From the NCBI GenBank assembly GCA_000440235.1, contig ALKQ01000054.1, positions 1 to 60,872 on the forward strand: a stretch of 60,872 bases of DNA, given 5' to 3'. The notes under the pieces are model-generated. The model saw only the letters and a program-made list of their open reading frames with translations. It was not told where the DNA came from and did not search any database. The position numbers and the translations under genes were made by a program. This DNA is from Streptococcus suis 10581. Lineage in GTDB: Bacteria; Bacillota; Bacilli; Lactobacillales; Streptococcaceae. Positions 9,145 through 18,166 of the stretch are shown in pieces (position 1 is the first letter of the stretch; every line of letters starts with the position of its first letter).

Positions 9145-9171
9145 AAGAAACTCCTTTCTGCGATTTTATAT

Positions 9172-9200
9172 ATTGTAACACGACCAAATAAGCCTGTCTA
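9172..9200 (-). promoter_or_regulatory. Promoter of the amidotransferase gene
   Basis: Minus strand -35 TAGACA (9195-9200), 17 bp, -10 TACAAT (9172-9177). The start point would be about 25 nt before the ATG at 9144. Confidence 0.65.
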
Positions 9201-9228
9201 ATATAGAAGTTTTATGGGCTGATAAAAA

Positions 9229-10110
9229 TTATTTATCAGTTGCCTTTAGTACAAAATGCTCCTTATCCACTTGAGTCCATACACCATCTGTTACAAAATC
9301 CTTTATAAGCCCAGTTTGAGATAACTCTTGCAACTGAGCACGTGCCTCCAGCGGATCAAGGCTCAGATTGGATTGCAATAGGTAACGAGTATAGGGATGT
9401 TGGGGATTTTGGAAAATATCCTGTGCTGGACCAATTTCAACCAAGCTTCCCTTGTACATGACCGCAATACGATCTGCGAATTCGTGCACCAAGTTTAAAT
9501 CATGAGAAATGAAGAGATAGGTCAGTCCTAAATCCTCTTGCAACTGGTTCAACAAATCCAGTATGGTCGCCTGAATCGACACATCAAGGGCCGAGGTCGG
9601 TTCATCACAGACGATAAATTTTGGATGAGAAACAACTGCTCGAGCGATGCCAATTCGCTGGCGTTGACCACCACTAAATGATTTGGGGCGTTTATGTACA
9701 TCATCCCCCAGAATTCCCACCCTTTCCAGCATAGCTAGAGCCTTCTCTTCCGCCTCCTTCTTAGGAAGTGAGTAGAGAGGTTCTTTGACCAGTTCTAAGG
9801 CCGACAGGTAGGGATTGAGAGAAGAATAGGGGTCTTGATAAATCACTTGCAGGGCTTGATTATTTAATTCTTCTGATGTCAAACCTGGAAAATCAACCCG
9901 GCCTTGACTAGCCTTTTCCAATCCTAAGACAATTTTAGAAAGTGTCGATTTGCCACTGCCTGATTCACCAACCAGACCAAGTGTCTCACCTTTATAAATA
10001 GACACATTTACACCGTTCAAAGCATCGACACGTTGCTCTTGCCCAAACCAATTCTTCTTAGAGTAAGTTTTGCTCACATCCGAAACCTGTACTAGAACTT
10101 CCTTATCCAT
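9229..10110 (-). CDS. Peptide ABC transporter ATP-binding protein (OppF/AppF type)
   Basis: A 293-aa ATPase with Walker A GESGSGKST (residues 48-56), signature FSGGQRQRIGIARA, Walker B FIVCDEPTSALD, and a C-terminal oligopeptide-transporter extension (QNPQHPYTRYLLQS). It is the fifth and last gene of the transporter operon and overlaps the preceding ATPase gene by 8 nt. An 8-bp inverted repeat (CTGATAAA/TTTATCAG) surrounds its stop codon but lacks a T run, so it is not a convincing terminator. Confidence 0.92.
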   Translation of the reverse strand: MDKEVLVQVSDVSKTYSKKNWFGQEQRVDALNGVNVSIYKGETLGLVGESGSGKSTLSKIVLGLEKASQGRVDFPGLTSEELNNQALQVIYQDPYSSLNPYLSALELVKEPLYSLPKKEAEEKALAMLERVGILGDDVHKRPKSFSGGQRQRIGIARAVVSHPKFIVCDEPTSALDVSIQATILDLLNQLQEDLGLTYLFISHDLNLVHEFADRIAVMYKGSLVEIGPAQDIFQNPQHPYTRYLLQSNLSLDPLEARAQLQELSQTGLIKDFVTDGVWTQVDKEHFVLKATDK

Positions 10111-10963
10111 TCTTCTCCTCCTTTCTAACCCAATGTCCTGGACTAACTTGAATCAACTGACTATCTTCGGAGTCGGCTAAAACCGCTCCAAGACTGGCTT
10201 CCAAACGAGCTGCTCTTAATAGTGACTGGGTATATGCGTGTAAGGGTTGTGAAAAGATAGAATCAACCGTTCCGTGTTCCACAACCAATCCATTCCTCAT
10301 GACATAAACCAAGTCGCAGATTCCAGCAATAACACTGAAATCATGACTCACTATCACAACTGTCAAACCTAACTGTTCCTGTAATTCTTTGAGCAAGGCC
10401 AAGATTTGGGCCTGAATGGTTACATCTAATGCTGTTGTTGGCTCATCTGCGATTAACAAATCCGGCTTGGTCAACAAGGCCATGGCAATCATGATCCTTT
10501 GACGCATACCACCTGAAAATTCAAAAGGAAACTGCTTGAGACGTAATTCTGGATGTTCAATTCCCACCTTTTCCAACATTTCATGGATAGTTCTGTCCCG
10601 TTCTTCCTTAGTCAATTTGGGTTGAAAACGTCTTAGAACTTCCTGTAAATGATAACCTACTGTCCGCAAGGGATTAAGGGAAGTCATTGGATCTTGAAAA
10701 ATCATAGACAAAGGCAAAACCTTTGGATTACGTACTTGCTGACCATTCATCTCAAATCGATCATAGCTTGCTTCCAAACCTTTTGGTAAAATCCCCATCA
10801 GAGACTTCATCGACAAACTCTTACCTGAACCAGACTCTCCAACAATACCTACAATTTTTCCTTTGGGAATAGACAGGTCAATCCCCTTCACCAGTATCGA
10901 TTGTCCTTTTCTCTTTTTGTTGACAATGGTGAGGTTACTCATTTCGACTAGCTGTTTTGACAT
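10103..10963 (-). CDS. Peptide ABC transporter ATP-binding protein (OppD/AppD type)
   Basis: A 286-aa ATPase with Walker A GESGSGKS (42-49), signature FSGGMRQRIMIAMALL, Walker B LLIADEPTTALD and H-loop VIVSHDF. It pairs with the OppF-type protein as a heterodimer that powers peptide import. Its ATG shares a base with the stop codon of the upstream permease gene (junction at 10963), showing tight translational coupling. The C-terminal oligo-HPY region is short and ends WVRKEEKNG. Confidence 0.92.
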   Translation of the reverse strand: MSKQLVEMSNLTIVNKKRKGQSILVKGIDLSIPKGKIVGIVGESGSGKSLSMKSLMGILPKGLEASYDRFEMNGQQVRNPKVLPLSMIFQDPMTSLNPLRTVGYHLQEVLRRFQPKLTKEERDRTIHEMLEKVGIEHPELRLKQFPFEFSGGMRQRIMIAMALLTKPDLLIADEPTTALDVTIQAQILALLKELQEQLGLTVVIVSHDFSVIAGICDLVYVMRNGLVVEHGTVDSIFSQPLHAYTQSLLRAARLEASLGAVLADSEDSQLIQVSPGHWVRKEEKNG

Positions 10964-11793
10964 TAGTAGACCTCTCTTTCAAGGCAATCCCGTATCAGAT
11001 CACCAATATTGTTAAATGAATAAATGGTCAATAGGATAAAAAGTCCAGGCAATATTGCCATATGAGGAGCACTCTGCAAGGTAGACTGAGCATTTTGCAA
11101 GAGACTTCCCCAGGATGCTAGGGGTTGTTGAATCCCCATTCCTAAGAAGCTGAGGGCTGATTCCGTCATAATAGCTGATGAAATACTAGTTGAAGCGGTC
11201 ACAATCAAAGTCGGAAGGATTGCTGGAAAAATATGCCGCCAGACAATCACTGGTTTCTTTAAACCAATAAAGGCAGCATACCCAACATAATCCGCAACTT
11301 TGGCTTTCAATGTTTCAGCACGCAACATCCGAGCAATACTCATCCAAGAAAAACCACCTATTACAATGATAATCGTAGTCAAACCTGGTTTCAGAAAGAC
11401 GCTGAGGACGATAACTAAGACCAACCAAGGTATGGATGATAGGACATCGACAAACCGCATGATAGCATTATCCCATTTTCCTCCAAGATAGCCTGCTGTA
11501 ATACCAACAAGACTTCCAATCGTAACTGATGCAGTCATTGCCAATAAACCAACTAAGAGTGAGATGCGACCACCATAAATCACTCGAATGAAGTAATCAC
11601 GTCCCACCTGATCTGTACCAAACCAATGCGCTGCACTAGGACCCTGGTTCATCTGACTTACATTGGTCACATTTGGATCTATCGGTATCAGTGGCGCAAT
11701 CAAGGATAAAAATAGTAGAAAAAGAATAAACAAAATCGAGAATAAATAGAGTGGCGAACTCTTTATAGTCTCCCTAAATTGCTTCAAAATCAT
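10963..11793 (-). CDS. Peptide ABC transporter permease (OppC/AppC type)
   Basis: A 276-aa membrane permease. ATG 11793 is preferred because AAGGAGG precedes it and it overlaps the previous stop codon as ATGA; the longer frame starting at TTG 11814 would run through that ribosome site. It has an N-terminal transmembrane helix (LFSILFILFLLFLSLIAPLI), a GTDQVGRDYF segment typical of OppC/DppC, and five more helices with the ATPase-docking loop around AAFIGLKKPVIVWRHIFP. Confidence 0.92.
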   Translation of the reverse strand: MILKQFRETIKSSPLYLFSILFILFLLFLSLIAPLIPIDPNVTNVSQMNQGPSAAHWFGTDQVGRDYFIRVIYGGRISLLVGLLAMTASVTIGSLVGITAGYLGGKWDNAIMRFVDVLSSIPWLVLVIVLSVFLKPGLTTIIIVIGGFSWMSIARMLRAETLKAKVADYVGYAAFIGLKKPVIVWRHIFPAILPTLIVTASTSISSAIMTESALSFLGMGIQQPLASWGSLLQNAQSTLQSAPHMAILPGLFILLTIYSFNNIGDLIRDCLEREVY

Positions 11794-12752
11794 TGACCTT
11801 CTCCTCCTTTCCAAATACGCGGATCCACCACAGCATAGAGAATATCTGATAAGAGATTCCCTAGAATAACTAAGGTTGCAGACAAAAGCATGACAGCCAT
11901 AATCACTGGATAGTCCAAACTCTTAGTAGCTGCTGTCAAATAAGGACCAACTCCCGGCCATGCAAAAATGGTTTCTGTGATAATAGCACCTGTTACCAGC
12001 ATCGGCAAGGCCATCCCAATTTGAGTCACAATAGGAATCAAAACATTGCGGGCCACATGTTTCCCAAATATCTCAAATCGGCTGGCTTTGAAAGCCTCTT
12101 GAACGGTCACATAATCTTTCTCAACCTCTACAATTGCTGAGGCTCGAATAAACCGAATCAACTCTGGTAGGAATGCCATAGTCAAGGTCACATAGGGTAA
12201 GGTAAAATGTGCCAGAAAATCTAGAAGATTTCCTTCTTTTCCCAAGGTATGCATCCCAATAAATGGGAAAACCTGCCATTTATATCCAAAAAAGTAAATT
12301 AAAATCATGGCAAACCAGAAGGTCGGGACTGCAATTCCTACAGAAGCAAAGGCATCAATGAACTTATCCACCCATTTACCCCTTTGAGACGCCGCAAGCA
12401 AACCCAATGTAATCGCTAAGATTAGAGCAGTCACATATGCGGGCAGGACCAATGAAATGGTATTTGGAATTTTTTCAGCCAAATCAACTCCAATCGAGTG
12501 TTGAGTCATTAGTGAAAAACCTAAATCTCCAGTCAGTAACCCCTTCAGCCAGACAGCGTATTGAACAAGGAACGGTTGATCCAAACCATATTTTACCTTT
12601 AATAAATCAATTTGTTCTTGACTCATATTTGGCGTTGTCATCGAATCTATGACATCAAACGGTGCCAATTGAATCAAAGAAAAGACAATAAAAGAAATCA
12701 GCAGCAAGAGAGGAATTGCCTGCAAGATTCTTTTGATAATATATCGAAACAT
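11790..12752 (-). CDS. Peptide ABC transporter permease (OppB/AppB type)
   Basis: A 320-aa permease with the family N-terminus MFRYIIKRILQAIPLLLLIS, six predicted helices, and the conserved region AFKASRFEIFGKHVARNVLIP (EAA loop) followed by GAIITETIFAWPGVG. It starts 89 bp after the binding-protein gene, with GGAGGATAT before the ATG, and a stem-loop lies in the gap. It forms the translocation pore with the OppC-type protein. Confidence 0.93.
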   Translation of the reverse strand: MFRYIIKRILQAIPLLLLISFIVFSLIQLAPFDVIDSMTTPNMSQEQIDLLKVKYGLDQPFLVQYAVWLKGLLTGDLGFSLMTQHSIGVDLAEKIPNTISLVLPAYVTALILAITLGLLAASQRGKWVDKFIDAFASVGIAVPTFWFAMILIYFFGYKWQVFPFIGMHTLGKEGNLLDFLAHFTLPYVTLTMAFLPELIRFIRASAIVEVEKDYVTVQEAFKASRFEIFGKHVARNVLIPIVTQIGMALPMLVTGAIITETIFAWPGVGPYLTAATKSLDYPVIMAVMLLSATLVILGNLLSDILYAVVDPRIWKGGEGQ

Positions 12753-12769
12753 ATATCCTCCAAAAACAC

Positions 12770-12815
12770 GAAAAAGAGGGGAGGAGTTTCAGCTTTTGCC
12801 ACTCCTTCTCCTCTT
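12770..12815 (-). terminator. Intercistronic terminator/attenuator after the peptide-binding gene
   Basis: Minus strand AAAGAGGAGAAGGAGT pairs with ACTCCTCCCCTCTTTTT across a GC-AAAAGC loop and ends in five T. It lies between the binding protein and the first permease, which is a common way to make more binding protein than membrane subunits. Confidence 0.75.
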
Positions 12816-12840
12816 TGCTGGTCATACCAGCATGCAAAGA

Positions 12841-14412
12841 CTATTCAATTGTTAACTTCGACGGATCTTCAAAAGTATAAATTGGAATTAAACCGGCTTC
12901 TTCAACATTTTTCACACGATTGTTCACCGCCAACACTTTCTTGTTATCAACGATTGGGTAGATAGCAGCTTGGTCAGCCAGTGTCGCTTGCAAATCATCA
13001 TAGATTTGTTCGCGTTTTGTTTGATCCAATTCAACAGCTCCTTGTTCAAAGAGGCTATCTACCTCACTTGACGCTAATTTGAAGTAGTTTGAAGCACCGC
13101 CAGTTTTGAATAGGCGGGCATATTGATCAGGGTCATTTCCCATAATATAGCCACCCAAGAAGAGGTCATAAGCTGTTGAACCTTCTTTTTTCAACTCTGT
13201 AAAGAGTGCTGTAGAGTCCCCACCTGCTAATTCAACTGTCACACCAATAGCTGACAATTGTTGTTGAATTAAGGTAGCCTGTAAGGTTTGAGCTGCATCA
13301 GAACCTGCATAACCAAGATTTAAAGTCAAATTGCTAACACCTGCTTCAGATAAGAGTTGTTTTGCTTTCTCCAGATTCTGCTCATATTTCTCAACATCTT
13401 CGGTCACATATGGATTAGCAACAGGCAAGAATGAATATGGATTTTCATAGTATTTTTTATCCAAGTAAGCAGCTTGGTTGAACTCTTCTTTATTTAAGGC
13501 ATACAGCAAGGCTTGACGAACTTTTACATCCTTCAATTCTTCAGTTGAAGTATTGAGACCAAGGTAACCAACACGGTTTTCACTGTAGGCATAGGTCGTG
13601 ATGGTATCCGTACTCAAATCTTGAATATCAGAAGGCAGGACAAATGCCGCGTCCACTTCACCTGTTTGTAAGGCTACTTTAGTCGTATCAGCACTTTCAA
13701 TAATCCGCAAAACGAGGTTATCAATTTCAGCTTCTCCCTTGTAGTAGTACTCATTAGCAGCAAGTTTGATATATTCACCATGCTTGTATTCTACAAACTT
13801 GTACGGACCAGTTCCGACTGGTGTTGCTGTCAATTGGCTTGCCGAGAAGTCTGTCTCATCCTTGAAAACGTGCTGCGGAATAATGTATGTTTCCGTAACA
13901 ATATTGTCCAAGGCTGGTGCAGAAACAGCTGGAAGAACGAATTTAACCGTGTAATCATCCAACTTTTCAAGCTTAACTGGTTGGTCGTTTATATAAAGAC
14001 CATCTGAACCACCATTTTCCTTTTTAATCTTTTGTTCATAAGTAAAGATGACATCATCAGCATTGAAACTTTCCCCATCAGACCACTTGACATCTTGACG
14101 GAGTTTAACAGTGATACTTAGACCATCTTCGGCAACTTCATAGGAATCTGCCAATTCATTTACATAAGTACCATCTGCTTCAACACGAATAAGTGGAGAG
14201 TAAATAAAATTAGTTAAAGTCAAGCCCCAACGATCACTAGTATTAATTGGGTTTGTCGAACTAGGGTCTCCATTGATTGCATAAGTAAAAGTTTCCGTAT
14301 CGGCAGTTGAGTTTGAACTTGATGATGCAGTTGATGAACCGCTACTAGCACAAGCTGCCAAGGTTAGTACTGCTACTGTAGATAATAAGCCTGTTAGCCA
14401 CTTCTTCTTCAT
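12841..14412 (-). CDS. Peptide-binding lipoprotein of the ABC transporter (SBP_bac_5 family)
   Basis: A 523-aa surface lipoprotein with lipobox LAAC (C21), a Ser-rich linker and the two-lobed family 5 solute-binding fold (ATP-binding cassette OppA/DppA/AppA group); motifs include VKWSDGESFNADDVIFTYE, VGTGPYKFVEY and a C-terminal DQAAIYPI. It is first in a five-gene operon with two permeases and two ATPases. The promoter is divergent from metE and carries a methionine-operator half-site, so a link to methionine-containing peptides is plausible but unproven. Confidence 0.92.
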   Translation of the reverse strand: MKKKWLTGLLSTVAVLTLAACASSGSSTASSSSNSTADTETFTYAINGDPSSTNPINTSDRWGLTLTNFIYSPLIRVEADGTYVNELADSYEVAEDGLSITVKLRQDVKWSDGESFNADDVIFTYEQKIKKENGGSDGLYINDQPVKLEKLDDYTVKFVLPAVSAPALDNIVTETYIIPQHVFKDETDFSASQLTATPVGTGPYKFVEYKHGEYIKLAANEYYYKGEAEIDNLVLRIIESADTTKVALQTGEVDAAFVLPSDIQDLSTDTITTYAYSENRVGYLGLNTSTEELKDVKVRQALLYALNKEEFNQAAYLDKKYYENPYSFLPVANPYVTEDVEKYEQNLEKAKQLLSEAGVSNLTLNLGYAGSDAAQTLQATLIQQQLSAIGVTVELAGGDSTALFTELKKEGSTAYDLFLGGYIMGNDPDQYARLFKTGGASNYFKLASSEVDSLFEQGAVELDQTKREQIYDDLQATLADQAAIYPIVDNKKVLAVNNRVKNVEEAGLIPIYTFEDPSKLTIE

Positions 14413-14443
14413 AACACTTCCTCCAATTTCAAAAAGTAGTACT

Positions 14444-14515
14444 AGTCTACCAAGGATTTAAAATTTTGACAAATATATAATATTTATCAACACATTAAGA
14501 AAAACTATAACGATG
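14444..14515 (-). promoter_or_regulatory. Promoter of the peptide transporter with methionine-operator half-site
   Basis: Minus strand -35 TTGTCA (14467-14472), 17 bp, -10 TAGACT (14444-14449). Upstream, 14502-14513 reads AAACTATAACGA on the plus strand, matching one half of the metE palindrome (AAACTATAACAA) at 10 of 12 or better; its other half is degenerate. If it is such a site, its centre (about 14501) would be near -64. Confidence 0.5.
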
Positions 14516-14600
14516 CAATCTACTCTGTATTATGAAGTGTTGAAAAAGAAAATAGTTGTATTGTATAGTAGACATTCTAAACACGAAATCCATACCAAGG

Positions 14601-14672
14601 TTGTTATAACTAAAAACTATAACAATATCTAATTTTTTACAATTATACAAGTGGTATTTTTTCTGTTAGGAT
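14601..14672 (+). promoter_or_regulatory. metE promoter and LysR-type (MtaR/MetR-like) operator
   Basis: The 25-bp imperfect palindrome runs 14601-14625, with arms TTGTTATA and TATAACAA around a central ACTAAAAAC. Read on its own strand, the metQ site matches it almost base for base (TTGTTATAACNAAAA then TATAAC). A candidate -10 TAGGAT is at 14667-14672 with weak -35 TATACA at 14644-14649, which places the palindrome centre near -66, as at metQ. Confidence 0.65.
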
Positions 14673-14703
14673 AAGAGCATAGAAATATTTTGGAGGAAAA
14701 ACC

Positions 14704-16953
14704 ATGACTACTACTATTATCGGCTTCCCACGTATCGGAGAACACCGTGAGTTAAAATTTATCACTGAAAAATACTTTAGAAATGAAATTCCACAAGAAG
14801 AACTTTTGGAAGCAGCTAAAGACCTACGTGCTAAGCATTGGAATATTGTTAAAGAAGCAGGCATTACTGAAATCCCAAGCAACGACTTCTCTCACTATGA
14901 CAATGTTTTGGATGCAGCTGTTCTCTTCAACATTGTACCTAAAGCAGTACAGAACCTTGACTTGACTGACCTTGAAAAATACTTCGCTCTTGCGCGTGGC
15001 TATCAAGGAGAAAAAGGGGACGTTCGTGCTAGACCGATGAAAAAATGGTTCAACACCAACTACCACTACATCGTTCCAGCTATTGAAAAAGATACAGAGA
15101 TTAAACTAGCAGGTCATAAGATTTTCGATGAATTCCAAGAAGCAAAGAACTTGGGCATCACAACTCGTCCAGTTTTGATTGGCCCATTCACACTCTTACA
15201 ATTAACTGATTTTGAAGAAGGTTTAACTGCTACTGATTTCGCTGATAGCTTAGTTGCAGCCTACGGACAAGTCTTTGAAAAATTGGCAGAGCTCGGTGCT
15301 GAAAAAATCCAGTTAGACGAGCCTAGCTTGGTCAAGGACTTGACTGCAGAAGAAAAAGCCCTTTTCCTAAACATCTACCAAACACTCTTGGCAGACAAGA
15401 AAGGCTTGCAAGTCCTCATCCAAACCTACTTCGGTGATGTTCGTGATATTTACACAGAATTGACCAGCCTACCAGTTGATGCCATCGGTCTTGACTTTGT
15501 AGAAGGTAAGGAAACTGCTGCACTTGTTGCGACAGGTTTCCCAGCTGACAAGACCCTCTACGCTGGTATCGTCAACGGTAAAAATATCTGGCGCAACAAC
15601 TACGAGAAGAGCCTGGCTGTTTTGGAGGCTATCCCTGCAGAGAACCTCGTCTTGACAACTTCTTGTTCCCTTCTTCATGTACCATTTACAACAGCCAATG
15701 AAGAATTTGAACCAGCCATCCTCAACCACTTCGCTTTTGCTGTTGAAAAATTGAGCGAATTGCGCGACTTAGATGCTATCCGAAATGGTCAAGGCGAATC
15801 TGCTCTCACAGCTAACAAGGAACTCTTTGCCCTTGAACGTGTTGGTCGTGATGCAGCCCTTGCAGACCGCTTGGCAGGTTTGACAGATGCAGACTATACA
15901 CGCCTACCAGTCTTTGCAGAGCGTGAAGTCATTCAACGCGAGAAGCTGAACTTACCACTTCTTCCGACAACAACGATTGGCTCTTTCCCTCAAACCAAAG
16001 AAATTCGCAGCACACGCTTGGCTTTCCGCCGTGGAGATATTACCGAAGCTGAGTATGATGCCTTTGTAGAAGCTCGTACGGATGAGTGGATCAAGTGGCA
16101 GGAAGAAGTTGACTTCGATGTCTTAGTTCACGGTGAGTTTGAACGAAACGACATGGTTGAATACTTCGGTGAAAACCTGTCTGGCTACCTCTTCAGTAAA
16201 AACGGTTGGGTACAATCATACGGTATGCGTGGGGTAAAACCACCAATCATCTGGGGTGATGTAACACGCTTGAACCCAATTACTGTCAAATGGTCTAGCT
16301 ATGCTCAAAGCCGTACCAACAAACCAGTTAAAGGTATGTTGACAGGTCCTGTAACCATCCTCAACTGGTCATTCCCACGTGAAGATATCTCTATCAAAGA
16401 ATCAACACTTCAAATTGCTCTTGCTATCAAGGAAGAAGTTCTTGACCTTGAAGCAGCGGGTATCAAGATCATCCAAATTGACGAAGCAGCCCTTCGTGAA
16501 AAACTACCACTCCGTCGTAGCGACTGGTACAGCGAGTATCTTGATTGGGCAATCCCTGCCTTCCGTTTGGTACACTCAACTGTTGCACCAGATACACAAA
16601 TTCACACTCACATGTGCTATAGCGAATTTACTGACATCATTCCTGCCATCGACAATATGGATGCGGATGTTATCTCCTTTGAAGCCAGCCGTTCAAATCT
16701 TGTTATTCTAGATGAACTCAAGGCTAAAAATTTCCAAACTCAGGTAGGTCCTGGTGTCTATGACATCCACTCTCCACGTGTCCCTGCCGTTGATGAAATT
16801 GCACACACAATCCAAGCCATCCTTGCTAAAGTACCGAAAGAAAAAGTTTGGATTAACCCAGACTGCGGACTCAAGACTCGTGGCGAATCAGAAACAAAAG
16901 CTAGCCTTATCCACTTGACCCAAGCAGCTAAGGCGGCCAGAAAGGAACTCTAA
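14704..16953 (+). CDS. metE: Cobalamin-independent methionine synthase MetE
   Basis: A 749-aa cytoplasmic enzyme that transfers a methyl group from 5-methyl-tetrahydropteroyl-tri-L-glutamate to homocysteine to make methionine. The C-terminal catalytic barrel carries the zinc ligands H636 and C638 (HTHMCYSEF) and C721 (PDCGLKTRG); the phrase [14 protein letters not shown] opens that domain near residue 430. Length is normal. GGAGGAAAAACC precedes the ATG. It is followed after 3 bp by metF, which supplies its methyl donor. Confidence 0.97.
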   Translation: MTTTIIGFPRIGEHRELKFITEKYFRNEIPQEELLEAAKDLRAKHWNIVKEAGITEIPSNDFSHYDNVLDAAVLFNIVPKAVQNLDLTDLEKYFALARGYQGEKGDVRARPMKKWFNTNYHYIVPAIEKDTEIKLAGHKIFDEFQEAKNLGITTRPVLIGPFTLLQLTDFEEGLTATDFADSLVAAYGQVFEKLAELGAEKIQLDEPSLVKDLTAEEKALFLNIYQTLLADKKGLQVLIQTYFGDVRDIYTELTSLPVDAIGLDFVEGKETAALVATGFPADKTLYAGIVNGKNIWRNNYEKSLAVLEAIPAENLVLTTSCSLLHVPFTTANEEFEPAILNHFAFAVEKLSELRDLDAIRNGQGESALTANKELFALERVGRDAALADRLAGLTDADYTRLPVFAEREVIQREKLNLPLLPTTTIGSFPQTKEIRSTRLAFRRGDITEAEYDAFVEARTDEWIKWQEEVDFDVLVHGEFERNDMVEYFGENLSGYLFSKNGWVQSYGMRGVKPPIIWGDVTRLNPITVKWSSYAQSRTNKPVKGMLTGPVTILNWSFPREDISIKESTLQIALAIKEEVLDLEAAGIKIIQIDEAALREKLPLRRSDWYSEYLDWAIPAFRLVHSTVAPDTQIHTHMCYSEFTDIIPAIDNMDADVISFEASRSNLVILDELKAKNFQTQVGPGVYDIHSPRVPAVDEIAHTIQAILAKVPKEKVWINPDCGLKTRGESETKASLIHLTQAAKAARKEL

Positions 16954-16956
16954 TTT

Positions 16957-17817
16957 ATGATCGGTCAAACCCCAAGTCTATCATTTGAAATTTTCCCTCC
17001 AAAACCAGAAGTAGGCAATGAAAAGATTATCCAAACTCTTGATGAGATGCAAGGTTTGGCCCCTCATTTTATCAGTGTTACATGCAGCAATAACAATTTG
17101 AACGTAGAAGAGACTACTGTCAAGTTGGCTAACCATGTCCGCAACGAGTTAGATATTCCAACTATCGCACATTTGCCAGCTGCTTACTTGACAAAAGAAA
17201 AGGTCCGATCCGTTCTCCATTCTCTCGATGAAATTGGTGTGCATCAGATTTTAGCACTTCGTGGCGATATTATTGAAGGTCTTCCCCCTAAAGAGGACTT
17301 CCAGTATGCAACTGACTTGATTTCCTTTATCAAGGAAGAAGCTCCTCAATTTGATATCATCGGAGCTTGCTATCCAGAAGGACATCCTGAATCGCCAAAC
17401 GCAGTATCAGATATCAAGAACCTAAAAAAGAAAGTGGACGCAGGTTGTTCGACATTAGTAACACAACTCTTCTTCGATAATGAAGCCTTCTACAATTTTC
17501 AAGAGAAATGTTCTCTAGCAGACATCGAAGTGCCTATTATCGCAGGTATTATGCCTATCATCAACAGGAATCAGGCACTTCGACTCTTAAAAACCTGTGA
17601 AAACATTCGCTTACCACGCAAGTTCAAAGCTATCTTAGAAAAATATGAGCACAAGCCTGAATCTCTTCGGGCAGCAGGTCTGGCCTATGCTGTAGATCAA
17701 ATTGTTGACTTAGTGACCAATGATGTCGCAGGTGTTCATCTTTATACCATGAACAATGCCGAAACAGCCCGCACCATCCATCAGGCAACTCATTCGCTAT
17801 TCAAACATTATAGTTAG
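16957..17817 (+). CDS. metF: 5,10-methylenetetrahydrofolate reductase MetF
   Basis: A 286-aa flavoenzyme that reduces methylene-THF to methyl-THF for MetE. It starts SLSFEIFPPKPE (the conserved FEFFPPK-type motif with the catalytic Glu) and has LALRGD (cofactor site) near residue 100 and GACYPEGHPES near 135. Its start lies 3 bp after the metE stop, and a GC-rich hairpin follows, so metE and metF form a two-gene operon under the operator at 14601. Confidence 0.95.
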   Translation: MIGQTPSLSFEIFPPKPEVGNEKIIQTLDEMQGLAPHFISVTCSNNNLNVEETTVKLANHVRNELDIPTIAHLPAAYLTKEKVRSVLHSLDEIGVHQILALRGDIIEGLPPKEDFQYATDLISFIKEEAPQFDIIGACYPEGHPESPNAVSDIKNLKKKVDAGCSTLVTQLFFDNEAFYNFQEKCSLADIEVPIIAGIMPIINRNQALRLLKTCENIRLPRKFKAILEKYEHKPESLRAAGLAYAVDQIVDLVTNDVAGVHLYTMNNAETARTIHQATHSLFKHYS

Positions 17818-17822
17818 AAAAC

Positions 17823-17853
17823 TCCCCCTGAGCCCAAGCTCAGGGGTTATTCT
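17823..17853 (+). terminator. Terminator of metE-metF
   Basis: CCCCTGAGC (17825-17833), loop CCAA, GCTCAGGGG (17838-17846), then TTATTCTAT. The T tract is imperfect but the stem is strong and sits 7 bp past the stop. Confidence 0.75.
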
Positions 17854-17917
17854 ATGCCCTGTGACTCCCAAAGACTACATGATAAATTTTTCACCCCCAT
17901 CATGACATTAATCCAAC

Positions 17918-17950
17918 AGATGTCTAGGTATGTGACATCTTGCTTACAAT
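17918..17950 (+). promoter_or_regulatory. Inverted repeat and -10 element before a small ORF
   Basis: AGATGTC (17918-17924), 9 nt, GACATCT (17934-17940) is a perfect 7-bp inverted repeat. A -10-like TACAAT follows at 17945-17950, so a protein bound there would cover the -35 region. The GACAT/ATGTC half-sites recall boxes of Rgg/ComR-type regulators, though the spacing differs. Confidence 0.4.
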
Positions 17951-17989
17951 AATGAACAGCCATTTAAAATACAGTCACAAGGAGTAAAA

Positions 17990-18094
17990 ATGGCACTAAG
18001 AGGAGACAGAGAAGCGACGAAATGGAAAAATAAACTCCATCCGTTTTCAATTTACAATATTCAATACAGCATTCTGCTGAATAAATCACATTGA
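17990..18094 (+). CDS. Possible 34-aa peptide
   Basis: A short ORF encodes MALRGDREATKWKNKLHP, then FSIYNIQYSILLNKSH. It has a proper ribosome site (AAGGAG, 17979-17984, 5 nt before the ATG) and lies 40 bp after a -10-like TACAAT. The N-terminal half is strongly basic and the C-terminal half moderately hydrophobic, without a clear signal peptide. I do not recognise it. It could be a regulatory peptide, a gene remnant, or chance; conservation would decide. Confidence 0.3.
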   Translation: MALRGDREATKWKNKLHPFSIYNIQYSILLNKSH

Positions 18095-18115
18095 TTCCCA
18101 TATATTTTAATCGTA

Positions 18116-18149
18116 AATAAAAAAACTGACCTTCAAATGAAGATCAGTT
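18116..18149 (-). terminator. Terminator of the purine permease gene
   Basis: Minus strand AACTGATCTTCA / TGAAGGTCAGTT (one G-T) with a 2-3 nt loop, followed by seven T. It could also end the small ORF transcript on the plus strand. Confidence 0.82.
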
Positions 18150-18166
18150 CAAGGATAATAAACAGA

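Noticed and set aside
9219..9239. A terminator at the end of the peptide transporter operon
   Set aside because: The CTGATAAA/TTTATCAG stem surrounds the stop codon but is followed by CCCATAAAAC, not a T run.
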